Below are positions 1 to 7,577 of a stretch of DNA of 64,000 nucleotides, piece by piece. The notes beneath the pieces were generated by a model. It saw nothing but the letters and a program-made list of their open reading frames with translations. It had not been told where the DNA came from and made no database searches. Both the position numbers and the translations under genes were made by a program. Positions within the stretch are counted from its first letter, which is position 1. The number at the start of each line of letters is the position of its first letter. This stretch comes from an uncultured Eubacteriales bacterium (lineage in GTDB: Bacteria > Bacillota > Clostridia > Christensenellales > Aristaeellaceae). Location: the NCBI GenBank assembly GCA_900316415.1, contig ONCV01000003.1:1-64000 (forward strand), in the 5' to 3' direction.

Positions 1-51
1 AACGGGGACAATCGAATTTGTTAGAAATGCAGTAATAGCAAGCGTTTGCGG

Positions 52-130
52 GCATTCGAGGGGTATAGGAGGAAAGCCCTGTTTTCGTCTCCTAAGCGGC
101 AGGCCGTGGGTTCGAATCCCGCCGGGTGTG
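52..130 (+). tRNA. Probable tRNA-Arg (CCT anticodon), atypical
   Basis: The T arm is canonical (GTGGG-TTCGAAT-CCCGC). The 3' acceptor CGGGTGT pairs with GCATTCG at 52-58 using several G-U pairs. The loop CTCCTAA gives anticodon CCT. Oddities are about four extra bases between the D stem and the anticodon stem, and a mismatch in the anticodon stem, so the gene may be divergent or decayed. A transposase remnant follows directly, and tRNA genes are common insertion sites. Confidence 0.5.
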
Positions 131-137
131 CATATAT

Positions 138-187
138 GATCCGTTAGACGAGCGTTCACCGCGGAATCTGACGGATCTTCTTTTTTG
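138..187 (+). terminator. Rho-independent terminator after the tRNA
   Basis: An 11-bp stem (GATCCGTTAGA pairing with TCTGACGGATC, one G-U pair) is followed by TTCTTTTTT. Its position just after the tRNA-like sequence fits termination of that transcript. Confidence 0.75.
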
Positions 188-199
188 CCTTTCTGCCCG

Positions 200-347
200 T
201 CTAATCGCTTTCCGGACGATTAGATATTTGCTAAAAACCAGGCCCAAAATCTAATCGCCTTTCAGTCTGCTCTGCTAATTTCATCTAATCGAGGCGCACG
301 GCCCGATCTGGCAAGGATTTCCCGCCTCCCGGGGATGTGTCTAATTG
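200..347. repeat. Cluster of TCTAATCG words upstream of the transposase
   Basis: The octamer TCTAATCG occurs at 200-207, 250-257 and 284-291. It is inverted at 217-224 (CGATTAGA) and varies to TCTAATTG at 340-347. The first copy and the inverted copy form a hairpin-capable palindrome. The cluster fills the space between the tRNA terminator and the transposase reading frame, so it may be a transposase or regulator binding array, or the left end of the element. Function is inferred only. Confidence 0.5.
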
Positions 348-1549
348 TGGCGCGCGATCATTCCGCAGCCAAAGAAAAGGCTATGACCGGAGCTTGGTTA
401 TGGCCGGGATCAGTTGCCGATCTCATTATCCGCCTCTCGCAAGCTACATTCAGTACCGATAAGGAAGCCTACGGGCTTCTGTTTCGGATTTTCCGTGCCT
501 GTTTCCTGGATGAATCCATTCGCCAGGGAAAGGTGAATCCCAACAAGCTTCACATTGCTGGTGATGGCACTCCCGTTGTCACTGCAGCTCGTTTCCGTTC
601 CCATCATACCTGTGACTGCTGGAAAAATGGCAACTTCAACTGTGACTGTAATCGTTACTTCCCTCAGCCAGATTGTTCTGTCGGTTGGGATTCCTCCCGT
701 GAATGCTGGTACTTCGGTTACGATCTCTATCTGTTGACGGATGCCGATTCTGAATTGCCGCTCTTTCCTCTGTATCACGCGGCTTCCAAGCATGATTCCC
801 ACGGCTTCTGTGAAGCATTTTTCCGTTTCCGGGCTTTGGCCCCTGATTTAAAACCTGTCTCTCTTTTGCTGGACTCGGCTCATGACTCTATGGCCATGTA
901 CTCCCTGTGCCAGTGTGAACATATCGCCCCCTACATCGATCTCAACCTGGGGAATACCAGGAAGACTTCGGATTACCACGGTGTCACAATCGGCCCGGAT
1001 GGTATTCCTATCTGTAAAGCCGGCTTGAAGATGAAAACCAACGGCAATGACCTTCGCCGACAATACGCCAAGTTCCGATGTCCGTTGAATAACAACGGAA
1101 TCTGTACCTGTGAGTCCCCATGCTCCTCCGCCAGATATGGCAGAACCTGCGCTATCCCCATGGAGACCAACATCCGTCTCTATACCTCCCCTCCGCGGGA
1201 AAGCGATGAGTGGCATCTCATGTACAACAAGCGTACTTCTTCTGAACGCTGCAACAAGCGAATTAAGCTGGATCATCTCCTTGAGGCTGGAAAACACCAT
1301 TCCACTAAGTTCTGGTATGTTCGCCTCTATCTGATCATGATGGTAATCCACATGACCAGCTGGGATCTCCCAGAAAAATCCCTACCACAACAGGATATTT
1401 TTGTGGGTGTCAGCAACGCTTGTTTGCTGTGCCCTTCTTTTCCTATTCTGCCGTTTTTTGCTCCGCTTCTGCTTCTTGCACTTCCTTTCCTCGGATTATG
1501 CAGGCTATTCACTGATTATTCCGAATGCACATTTCAGTGCTTCGGCTGA
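335..1549 (+). mobile_element. DDE-type transposase, probably N-terminally incomplete insertion-sequence remnant
   Basis: The 404-residue product has a DDE transposase layout: GDGTPV near residue 77, LLLDSAHD near 183 and YNKRTSSERCNKRIK near 304-318, where the E would be the third catalytic acid. Cysteine-rich patches in the middle are typical of IS1182/IS4-like transposases in gut Clostridia. The frame is open back to a stop at 221-223, but no ribosome site precedes the first ATG, and the family normally carries more N-terminal sequence. No convincing terminal inverted repeats were seen. The hydrophobic last 50 residues may be read-through beyond the native end. It is probably a decayed element. 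Confidence 0.7.
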
Positions 1550-1731
1550 GAGGCGGGACCCCTGCCCGGGAGCCCGGGAATCCCGCCGCCCGGTCCGTGC
1601 CCCGCGGAGCCATTATACCATGATTCCCGGATTTCCACGAACGGGCGCGGAAAAAATCTCCGGCCGCTCAGCGTGCCGAAATTCCGCTGTTTTTGGCGAA
1701 GAGAGCGGGAGGGCCGGACTGTGGGAGCCCC

Positions 1732-1761
1732 TTGAAAAGGAAAGTGGTTCCCTGCTATAAT
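1732..1761 (+). promoter_or_regulatory. Sigma-A promoter for the MBL-fold gene
   Basis: TTGAAA at 1732-1737 and TATAAT at 1756-1761 are separated by 18 bp. The start codon of the next gene lies about 40 bp downstream of the predicted transcription start. Confidence 0.75.
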
Positions 1762-1804
1762 CATCGGGGAACCCCATCAAAATCCTGGAACGGGAGTAAT
1801 ACGG

Positions 1805-2941
1805 ATGATGAAATGGAAAAGGCGGCTCTGCGCCCTGCTCTGCGCGGGCCTGATCTGCTTCGGAGCCGCGGGGGGCGCGGAGGAAGGCGGGGAAGCCGCC
1901 GTTCAGAACGCGGAGGACGAGGAGGCCTTCAAGCTCGCGGAGGCGCTGGTGAAGCGGTTTGAGATCTACGCGGAGAATTACGACGCCTCGGAGGAGGAAT
2001 GGAAGTCCTGGGAAACCATCGTGGCGGACAGCCAGATTGAAAAATGGGCCGAGTATGAGGCCATTCCGCTGCCAAACGCCTGGTTTGACTGCCATTGGCT
2101 TCCGGGAAACGTATATGTAATCAGTGAGCCGCTTCACGAGCAGCTGGCCTGCGCTTTCCTGATCCCCGGAGAGGAGAGAGCGCTGCTGCTGGATACCTGC
2201 ACAGGCCTGCAGAACATCCGGGAGGTCACGGAGCTTCTGACGGACCTGCCGGTGACGGTGCTGAACTCCCACGACCACTTTGACCATATCGGCGGGAACG
2301 CCCCGTTCGACGAGGTCTGGTGCTACAATGATCCGGGCGCCGTCAGCCATCTGAAGCTGGGGCCGACGGGGAAGGAAATGGAGGAGATCCAGAACCGGGA
2401 AAAATCCGTCCGCGTGCTCTCGGATTTCTTCGGGGTGGAGCTCCTGGACCGGATTCCCGGAAAGGCGCCCACGGGCACCGTGGAGGACGGGCAGGTCATC
2501 GACCTGGGCGGAAGAAAGCTGGAGGTCCTTCACACGCCGGGACATCAGCGCTCCTGCATCATGCTGGCGGACCGGGAGAACGGGCTCCTCTTCACGGGGG
2601 ATATGTTTTACCCGGGCCTCATGTACTGCATGTTCGACGACTCCTCCTTCCCGGACTACGTCCGGAGCATCCGGAAGGCGGCGAACCTGGCACGGGAGAT
2701 CGGGGCGGAGAAGGTTTACACCTCCCACAACCTCCCGGAGGCGAGCCTGACGGACCTGGAGCGCTTCGCGGACTACCTGGAGGGGATCGAAAATGGAGAG
2801 ATCACGGAGTTCGAAACCGAGGACGGCTACCGGATCTATCAGATGGACGAGGTGTACAGCTTCGAAATGGTCGGAGAGGGCGCGGAGCCGATGACCGGCT
2901 TCAGCGTACCGGCGGAAGGAACAGAGACTCAGGATGAATAA
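1805..2941 (+). CDS. Secreted MBL-fold metallohydrolase
   Basis: This is a metallo-beta-lactamase-fold hydrolase, probably exported. A short basic start and hydrophobic stretch (about residues 3-24) form a signal peptide. The metal ligands are visible: HDHFDH at 156-161, H243/H247 in HTPGH, D266 in TGDMF and H308 in SHNLPE. This set is typical of zinc-dependent MBL hydrolases of many substrates, so the substrate cannot be told. Two adjacent ATGs (1805, 1808) follow a GGGAG site. The gene has its own promoter and overlaps the region leading into the next secreted protein, suggesting co-transcription. GC and Glu content are higher than in the block at 3.7-7.3 kb. Confidence 0.85.
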   Translation: MMKWKRRLCALLCAGLICFGAAGGAEEGGEAAVQNAEDEEAFKLAEALVKRFEIYAENYDASEEEWKSWETIVADSQIEKWAEYEAIPLPNAWFDCHWLPGNVYVISEPLHEQLACAFLIPGEERALLLDTCTGLQNIREVTELLTDLPVTVLNSHDHFDHIGGNAPFDEVWCYNDPGAVSHLKLGPTGKEMEEIQNREKSVRVLSDFFGVELLDRIPGKAPTGTVEDGQVIDLGGRKLEVLHTPGHQRSCIMLADRENGLLFTGDMFYPGLMYCMFDDSSFPDYVRSIRKAANLAREIGAEKVYTSHNLPEASLTDLERFADYLEGIENGEITEFETEDGYRIYQMDEVYSFEMVGEGAEPMTGFSVPAEGTETQDE

Positions 2942-2954
2942 GGAGAAACGAGAC

Positions 2955-3581
2955 ATGAAAAAAACGATGGCATTTGTAATGGCGCTTCTGCTGGCCTGCG
3001 GCGTGATGACCGCGGCGATGGCCCGGACGGTCGAGCCGGAGGAGCCGGAAACCGAGCGGCTGGCCGGGAAAACCGTCAACGCGACGGTCGGCGAGTATGT
3101 GGACTACCTGAAGGCCTTCCGGGTGACCGTATATGAAAGAGATCGGTTTGACGAGGACGACGTGGAGCGCCTCGCGGCGGGTGACATCCTGCTGGCCGAC
3201 GGACAGCCGCATACGGTGAAGGAAATGTCAAATACTCCGTACGGCGATACCATGGCCGTGACGGAGGACGGGCTGGAGATCGTTTTTGAGAAGGACAGGG
3301 ACGACGACTATACCGCGCATTTCACGGATGACGACCGGCAGTGCATGCACGCGATCGCCGTGCTGCTGCTGAAGCCCGCGGAGGGCATGGTCTACGAGGA
3401 CAACTCCGAGCGGGATCTGGACGCGGAGATGAAGGTGACGGATAACCTGGAGGAGATCCTGAAGATCAAGGCGGAGAAGGAGGAGAACAGCATCGGCTTC
3501 GACTTCTACGCAACGACGGTCACGCTGAATGAGAAGCTGGAGATCGTCAAGATTCATCAGGATTTCGACGTCGCGCAGTAA
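2955..3581 (+). CDS. Small secreted protein of unknown function (paralogue of 11435-12073)
   Basis: I do not recognise a family. The start at 2955 is chosen because AAGGAG at 2940-2945 sits nine bases before it and gives a clean signal peptide (MKKTMAFVMALLLACG). The upstream ATG at 2934 lacks a site. The mature part is acidic, about 190 residues, with a segment VYERDRFDEDDVERLAAGD and then a beta-rich VFEKDRDDDYTAHF region. The leftward gene at 11435-12073 has the same layout (LYEIERFDGAALKAVKPGD), so the two look like distant paralogues. It directly follows the MBL-fold gene. Confidence 0.75.
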   Translation: MKKTMAFVMALLLACGVMTAAMARTVEPEEPETERLAGKTVNATVGEYVDYLKAFRVTVYERDRFDEDDVERLAAGDILLADGQPHTVKEMSNTPYGDTMAVTEDGLEIVFEKDRDDDYTAHFTDDDRQCMHAIAVLLLKPAEGMVYEDNSERDLDAEMKVTDNLEEILKIKAEKEENSIGFDFYATTVTLNEKLEIVKIHQDFDVAQ

Positions 3582-3586
3582 ACGGC

Positions 3587-3635
3587 AAGCCAGCCGGAAG
3601 CATTCCGCCTCCGTCAGGCGTCCAGCCGCTGGCTT
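3587..3635. terminator. Weak hairpin between convergent genes
   Basis: AAGCCAGC (3587-3594) pairs with GCTGGCTT (3628-3635) around a long, GC-rich loop. There is no T run directly after it, although CCCCCCTTTTTT follows at about 3655-3667. It may end transcription from the left. Confidence 0.3.
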
Positions 3636-3673
3636 TCAACGAGGGAGGCGAAGAGCCCCCCTTTTTTGATGAG

Positions 3674-4195
3674 TTACCGATCCAACGGTAATCCATCCAG
3701 CTGATAGAGATAGGAGATCATATCGTACTCCCGGTTGCCCCACTGGTGCATGCCGGTTTTATATACCGTCCCGCCCATTTTCTCATAGAATTTCCGAGCT
3801 TCAGCGTTTTCTCTGAGGCACCAGATGATCATTTGTTTCTTGCCCGCAGCTCTGAAAAGATCCACAGAATCATGGAAGAGATTCCTTCCGACTCCGCCTT
3901 TTCTTTTGGCATAGCGGATATAGATGGCAATAATTTCACAGTCCGCATCTTCGTCTTCGGTCATCTCATTCCATGTGAACCCCAGGATTTCCTTTCCAAC
4001 AGCGGCCACCCTGTAAATCTGGTATCGCTGCACTTCACGCTGGTATCGCTCTTCCACGCTCATGGAATCCAGGTATTCACTGTCAATGATCCCCCGATAG
4101 GCCTTTTTCCAGTCCTCCACAACGATGTCCGCAATCTGCCAGGCATCCTCTTGCGTTGCCTGTCTGATGACCATTTTTTCTTGATCAGTATTCAA
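3674..4195 (-). CDS. GNAT family N-acetyltransferase
   Basis: This is a GCN5-related acetyltransferase that would move an acetyl group from acetyl-CoA to an amine. The acetyl-CoA loop is KRKGGVGRNLF in the middle, followed by a typical C-terminal NAEARKFYEKMGG segment. I chose the TTG at 4195, because GGGGGA lies six bases before it. The ATG at 4213 would place that ribosome site inside the coding region, and an ATG at 4174 has no site. The gene belongs to an AT-richer leftward block and shares orientation with the methyltransferase upstream. The substrate is unknown. Confidence 0.8.
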   Translation of the reverse strand: MNTDQEKMVIRQATQEDAWQIADIVVEDWKKAYRGIIDSEYLDSMSVEERYQREVQRYQIYRVAAVGKEILGFTWNEMTEDEDADCEIIAIYIRYAKRKGGVGRNLFHDSVDLFRAAGKKQMIIWCLRENAEARKFYEKMGGTVYKTGMHQWGNREYDMISYLYQLDGLPLDR

Positions 4196-4257
4196 TATAA
4201 TTCCCCCACACAAGCGGAAGTCTGAAGCTCGGTCAATTTAAAAATGCAATGGCTTTG

Positions 4258-5007
4258 TCAGCTGGTCTTCCTGCATCTGAAGAAGATGAACTCAGGGCGG
4301 TGAATCGTCCCGCCAAACAAAGCAGGATACTGCGCCCTCATTTCATCCGATAGATGGGCTTCCTGGCATTCCTCAATCATGAATCCTGCGCCGATCAATC
4401 CGTTGATCAGGCTGGAAACCGTTCTGTGATAACATTCATAGCCGTTGACAACCCAGTCGACTTTCCGGAGACCTTCCTTGCAGTAGTTTCGCAGGTTTGC
4501 GTACAGGCGTTCCCCGGTTTCAGTGCGGGTATATCGGTCATATACACCATCCCAGGCTGTCACAATCGGATGAGACATGCTGAAAACGAATTCAGCGTCT
4601 TTTTTCATCATGTGATGGATCTTTTGCATCAGCCCGGGAAAGTCCTCCGCATAATCAAATACCAGGGAGCTTGTCACAAGGTCAAATGTTTCGCTGATTG
4701 TATCAATATCTTCCATGGCCATCCGCTGATAGACGATATTATCACTGCTATTATGCTCTCGGGCATACTGCAGCATTTTTTCCGAAAGATCGATCCCCAG
4801 AACAGATTCCGCACCCATTTCAGCATACTGCCTTGCATGCTGCCCCATACCACAGCCTATGTCCAATACTTTCTTTCCGTGAAGATCCGGAAGCATGCCA
4901 AAAAGAATCGGCGTCTCGATGCAATCATTAAAATTCACGTCATTGCTCCGGCTGCTCTGAAAGTTTTCAAAAAAATCTTTGTTGTCATAGACATTCTGCT
5001 TTGACAT
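4258..5007 (-). CDS. Class I SAM-dependent methyltransferase
   Basis: The protein has 249 residues. SAM-binding motif I is VLDIGCGMG at 47-55, the acidic end of strand 2 is GIDLS at about 72-76, and FDLVTSSLVFDY gives motif IV. This fits the small-molecule UbiE/BioC-like group (Methyltransf_11/25). GGGAGG lies just before the ATG. It is probably co-transcribed with the GNAT gene downstream, so a joint role in modifying a small molecule, for instance a toxin or antibiotic, is possible but not shown. Base composition is lower in GC than that of the flanking genes. Confidence 0.85.
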   Translation of the reverse strand: MSKQNVYDNKDFFENFQSSRSNDVNFNDCIETPILFGMLPDLHGKKVLDIGCGMGQHARQYAEMGAESVLGIDLSEKMLQYAREHNSSDNIVYQRMAMEDIDTISETFDLVTSSLVFDYAEDFPGLMQKIHHMMKKDAEFVFSMSHPIVTAWDGVYDRYTRTETGERLYANLRNYCKEGLRKVDWVVNGYECYHRTVSSLINGLIGAGFMIEECQEAHLSDEMRAQYPALFGGTIHRPEFIFFRCRKTS

Positions 5008-5120
5008 GCTGCACCTCCCTTGGAACGGATAATCAAAAAAGATTCGGCAAGAATCTATCCACAGTATGCCACAGCGTCAGCCTGGAATTGCAAGCCGTCT
5101 GGGCCACCAACTTGTTGAGC

Positions 5121-5178
5121 CAAAGCTCCTAACCTTTATTCTACTGTTTCCCTCATATTTCCTGCATTCGAAGAAAAG
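5121..5178 (-). repeat. Copy 1 of a 55-bp upstream element (second copy at 7360-7414)
   Basis: The segment containing CCTTTATTCTACTGTTTCCC and TTTCCTGCATTCGAAG recurs at 7360-7414 with roughly three quarters identity. Both copies lie 70-170 bp upstream of leftward genes (methyltransferase and EamA transporter), in the same orientation. Read on the minus strand it ends in TAGAATAAAGG, so it may be a shared promoter or operator. Confidence 0.5.
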
Positions 5179-5522
5179 TGACCATTGTGGTGCCTCCTAC
5201 AAAAGCAGGTTGTCATGCTATCGCAGAAAAAGGTAATTTGTCACATACACTGCGAACCATAATAAAGCATATCATATGCTGTCGCTGAGAATCAGAAAGG
5301 ACTATCGTATGCCTTGGCGGAGAATTCTTGCAATGAACACAAACTCAACAGCCTCTGTGGAAGGGATTGAAATCACCAGACTGATTGACTTCCTGATCGA
5401 GTAGGATTGTTCCGTCACATGACGCAATTACAGGCTTCCAGCGCGGACTGGAGCATCTGAAAAAGGGAGATGCATACAAGGAAGGCAAACGCTTGGCCGT
5501 GACGATCGAGAGAAGCGTCAGC

Positions 5523-5544
5523 CCTGTGGGCTGTCCGCCACAGG
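5523..5544. repeat. Short perfect hairpin
   Basis: CCTGTGG and CCACAGG flank an 8-base loop. No T run follows, and its role is unknown. Confidence 0.3.
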
Positions 5545-5614
5545 CGGAAGCTTGCGTCCGTTAGTGAATAACGAGTACAGATGTCGCTCGATGTCGCCGG
5601 TTTCCTTATACTTT

Positions 5615-6259
5615 TCAGGGGTTCCCGTTATTCATAATCCATGCGAAGCCGGCAGCGATTCTTCGTTCCGGCTCGCTGAAATGATTCCCCGGATTCCACT
5701 CCAGGACTGTTTGTACATTTTGTTCTTCGAGGAAGCGGAACTGATTTCTGATTCTGTCGCCAACAGTTCGCATCACAGGATTTCTCGTCATTTCTTCCTG
5801 CCTGCCAAGTGAAAGATAAACCATGGGAGCCAGGCACTTATGCTGAGCCATATACTCATCCCATCCGGGATACCAGACAGAAGGTGACGCAGCTACGATC
5901 CCATCAAACAAATCTGTCTGATATCCGGCCCAAAGAGCAAAGAATCCTGCCAGTGAATATCCGCCAAGAATCTTTTTTTCGCTTATCTCAGGAACAATCT
6001 CCCTGATTATCTGTGCAAGTGTTGCTTCCGCTCCGCTTCCAAAATCACCTTGCCCCTTGAAAGCAGAAGGCGCTGTCCATGGCGAAAGGTCCTGAAACCA
6101 GTTAACAAGCACTGGCACGATCGCAAAAGAGCTTTCCGGACACAACTCCCTGATCCGAAGGATTTCCTGCGGCAGCATATCCCGATCATGGTCGTCTACC
6201 GGTTGGATCACAGTCCATTCGCTCTTTGTTGGATCTCCAAGGGAATCAAGCATTCTCAT
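5615..6259 (-). CDS. Alpha/beta-fold esterase
   Basis: This is an esterase D/enterochelin-esterase-like hydrolase. The nucleophile elbow is GYSLAGF with Ser at about 102, and the likely catalytic His is in PGNHFSEPE at about 193 from the chosen start. I start at 6259 (MRMLDSLGD), because GGTGG lies upstream and the extra 25 residues from the ATG at 6334 are basic and unlike the family. Length is about 214 residues. It lies in the AT-rich leftward block between remnants and the EamA transporter. The substrate cannot be read from sequence. Confidence 0.75.
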   Translation of the reverse strand: MRMLDSLGDPTKSEWTVIQPVDDHDRDMLPQEILRIRELCPESSFAIVPVLVNWFQDLSPWTAPSAFKGQGDFGSGAEATLAQIIREIVPEISEKKILGGYSLAGFFALWAGYQTDLFDGIVAASPSVWYPGWDEYMAQHKCLAPMVYLSLGRQEEMTRNPVMRTVGDRIRNQFRFLEEQNVQTVLEWNPGNHFSEPERRIAAGFAWIMNNGNP

Positions 6260-6388
6260 CTTAATCACCACCCATTTGAGGCTGCTGACAGGGTACATGT
6301 TCCGTGTTTGCCGCCTCGTTAAGTCCTTATACAAATCTCAGTTCATCGAGAATGTATCTGATCATTTGCCAACAACGTGTAAACGGAA

Positions 6389-7291
6389 CTATGCTTGAGC
6401 CGACTGTTTGCGTTTCCAGTTCAGCAGAACGATCGCTCCGAGGATCAGCAAAATGCCGAGACCGGAGAGGATGCTTAACGGCTCTGAAAAGAACACGATT
6501 CCGATCAGCGTGGCTACCATCGGTTCAATGGTCGCGATGATCCCTGCCTTGCTCGCCTCCACCGTCTGCAGGCCAAGCGTATAAGCCCCGAAGGGAATTA
6601 CCGCGGTGACCAGTGCGGTCAAGATGCAAAAGAAAAGCAGGAAAGGCAGATCCGGCGCGGCGGAAAACTTTGAAATCATATCACCGGCGCTGCAAATCAT
6701 CCAGGAACCGGCAGCGGCGAACAGAAAAGTATAGGTTGTGACCGTAAAAGGCGAATACTTGCGCAGCGCGACCGTTCCAAGAATGCTGTATAAGCCGTAA
6801 CCAATGCCGGAACCCAGTCCGACAAGCAAGCCGACCGGTGTAATTCCATTTCCGGAAATACCGGAAACCAGAACACATCCGGCGAAAGCCAAAGCCAGTG
6901 CCAGAATCTTTCTTCGATCCAACTTTTCGCGGAAGAAAACCACGGACATCAGCATAATCCAGATCGGGGATGTATAGAGAAGAATGGCAGCGGTGGAAAG
7001 GGACATCATGGTGATGGCGGTAAAGTAGCAGATCGTAAAAAACAGGATGCTTCCAAACCCCAGCCCCAGGAAAAGGGGAAGATCCCGCAGGGAGATCCTG
7101 AAACCGGAGCGGTCCCGGGCCAGCAGCAAACCGGAGAAAATCAGCGCAGCCAGCGTAACCCGGATGGATACGATCTGGACGGAAGTAAAGCCATAGGAGG
7201 AAAGCCTGCGGACAAATATCCCCATGCTTCCCCAAAAACAACCGGCCAGGATGATCAGCAGCGGACCAACTTTTCGTCTGTTATTCACCAT
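6389..7291 (-). CDS. EamA/DMT-family membrane transporter
   Basis: The 300-residue protein has about ten hydrophobic helices in two repeats, the layout of EamA (DUF6) drug/metabolite transporters. The N-terminal IILAGCFWGSMGIFVRRL and the later SGIGYGLYSILGTVALRKYSP are typical of the family. It probably exports a metabolite or amino acid. GGAGG sits ten bases before the ATG. The second copy of the 55-bp repeated element lies 70-120 bp upstream. Confidence 0.85.
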   Translation of the reverse strand: MVNNRRKVGPLLIILAGCFWGSMGIFVRRLSSYGFTSVQIVSIRVTLAALIFSGLLLARDRSGFRISLRDLPLFLGLGFGSILFFTICYFTAITMMSLSTAAILLYTSPIWIMLMSVVFFREKLDRRKILALALAFAGCVLVSGISGNGITPVGLLVGLGSGIGYGLYSILGTVALRKYSPFTVTTYTFLFAAAGSWMICSAGDMISKFSAAPDLPFLLFFCILTALVTAVIPFGAYTLGLQTVEASKAGIIATIEPMVATLIGIVFFSEPLSILSGLGILLILGAIVLLNWKRKQSAQA

Positions 7292-7359
7292 CAGAGCTTG
7301 TCCTCCATGTAGAAATCAATTCCCGGTTCATCCCTGTGTTCAGGTCCGGAATCTCGAGC

Positions 7360-7414
7360 TGAAGTCCTTCACCTTTATTCTACTTTTTTCCCGGTTTTCC
7401 TGCATTCAAAGGAA
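7360..7414 (-). repeat. Copy 2 of the 55-bp upstream element
   Basis: This matches 5121-5178 in the same orientation, with the core words CCTTTATTCTACT and TTTCCTGCATTC. It lies upstream of the EamA gene. The rest of 7292-7448 shows nothing else. Confidence 0.5.
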
Positions 7415-7448
7415 CGCCTGCGCAATATGCTCAAATCTGTTTCAGGTA

Positions 7449-7478
7449 TTGATTTTTCAGATTCTGTTCCTATATAAT
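7449..7478 (+). promoter_or_regulatory. Sigma-A promoter for the histidine phosphatase gene
   Basis: TTGATT (7449-7454) and TATAAT (7473-7478) are spaced by 18 bp. A small CCCC/GGGG hairpin follows in the leader at about 7487-7504. Confidence 0.75.
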
Positions 7479-7577
7479 AATTTAGTCCCCGCCCGTTTAG
7501 GGGCGAGTCTAACCAGTTCCGCCCCGGGTTCTGGCATCCGTATTCCGGGGCCGGACGGCTGAAAGAAAGGGAAACGC

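Larger units (their letters stand above)
5008..5614. other. Gene-poor 600-bp stretch with decayed coding remnants and degenerate repeats
   Basis: No intact gene is seen. A 31-codon frame from the ATG at 5309 ends in a stop at 5402-5404. The neighbouring frame continues as an amphipathic, lysine-rich reading (DAITGFQRGLEHLKKG and on) to a stop at 5562-5564, as if one gene had been broken by a +1 shift. Three related units (around 5213, 5270 and 5306, with the consensus ATCxTATGCTxTCGCxGAGAA) lie just upstream. A CCTGTGG/CCACAGG hairpin sits at 5523-5544. I could not assign the remnant to a family. Confidence 0.45.
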
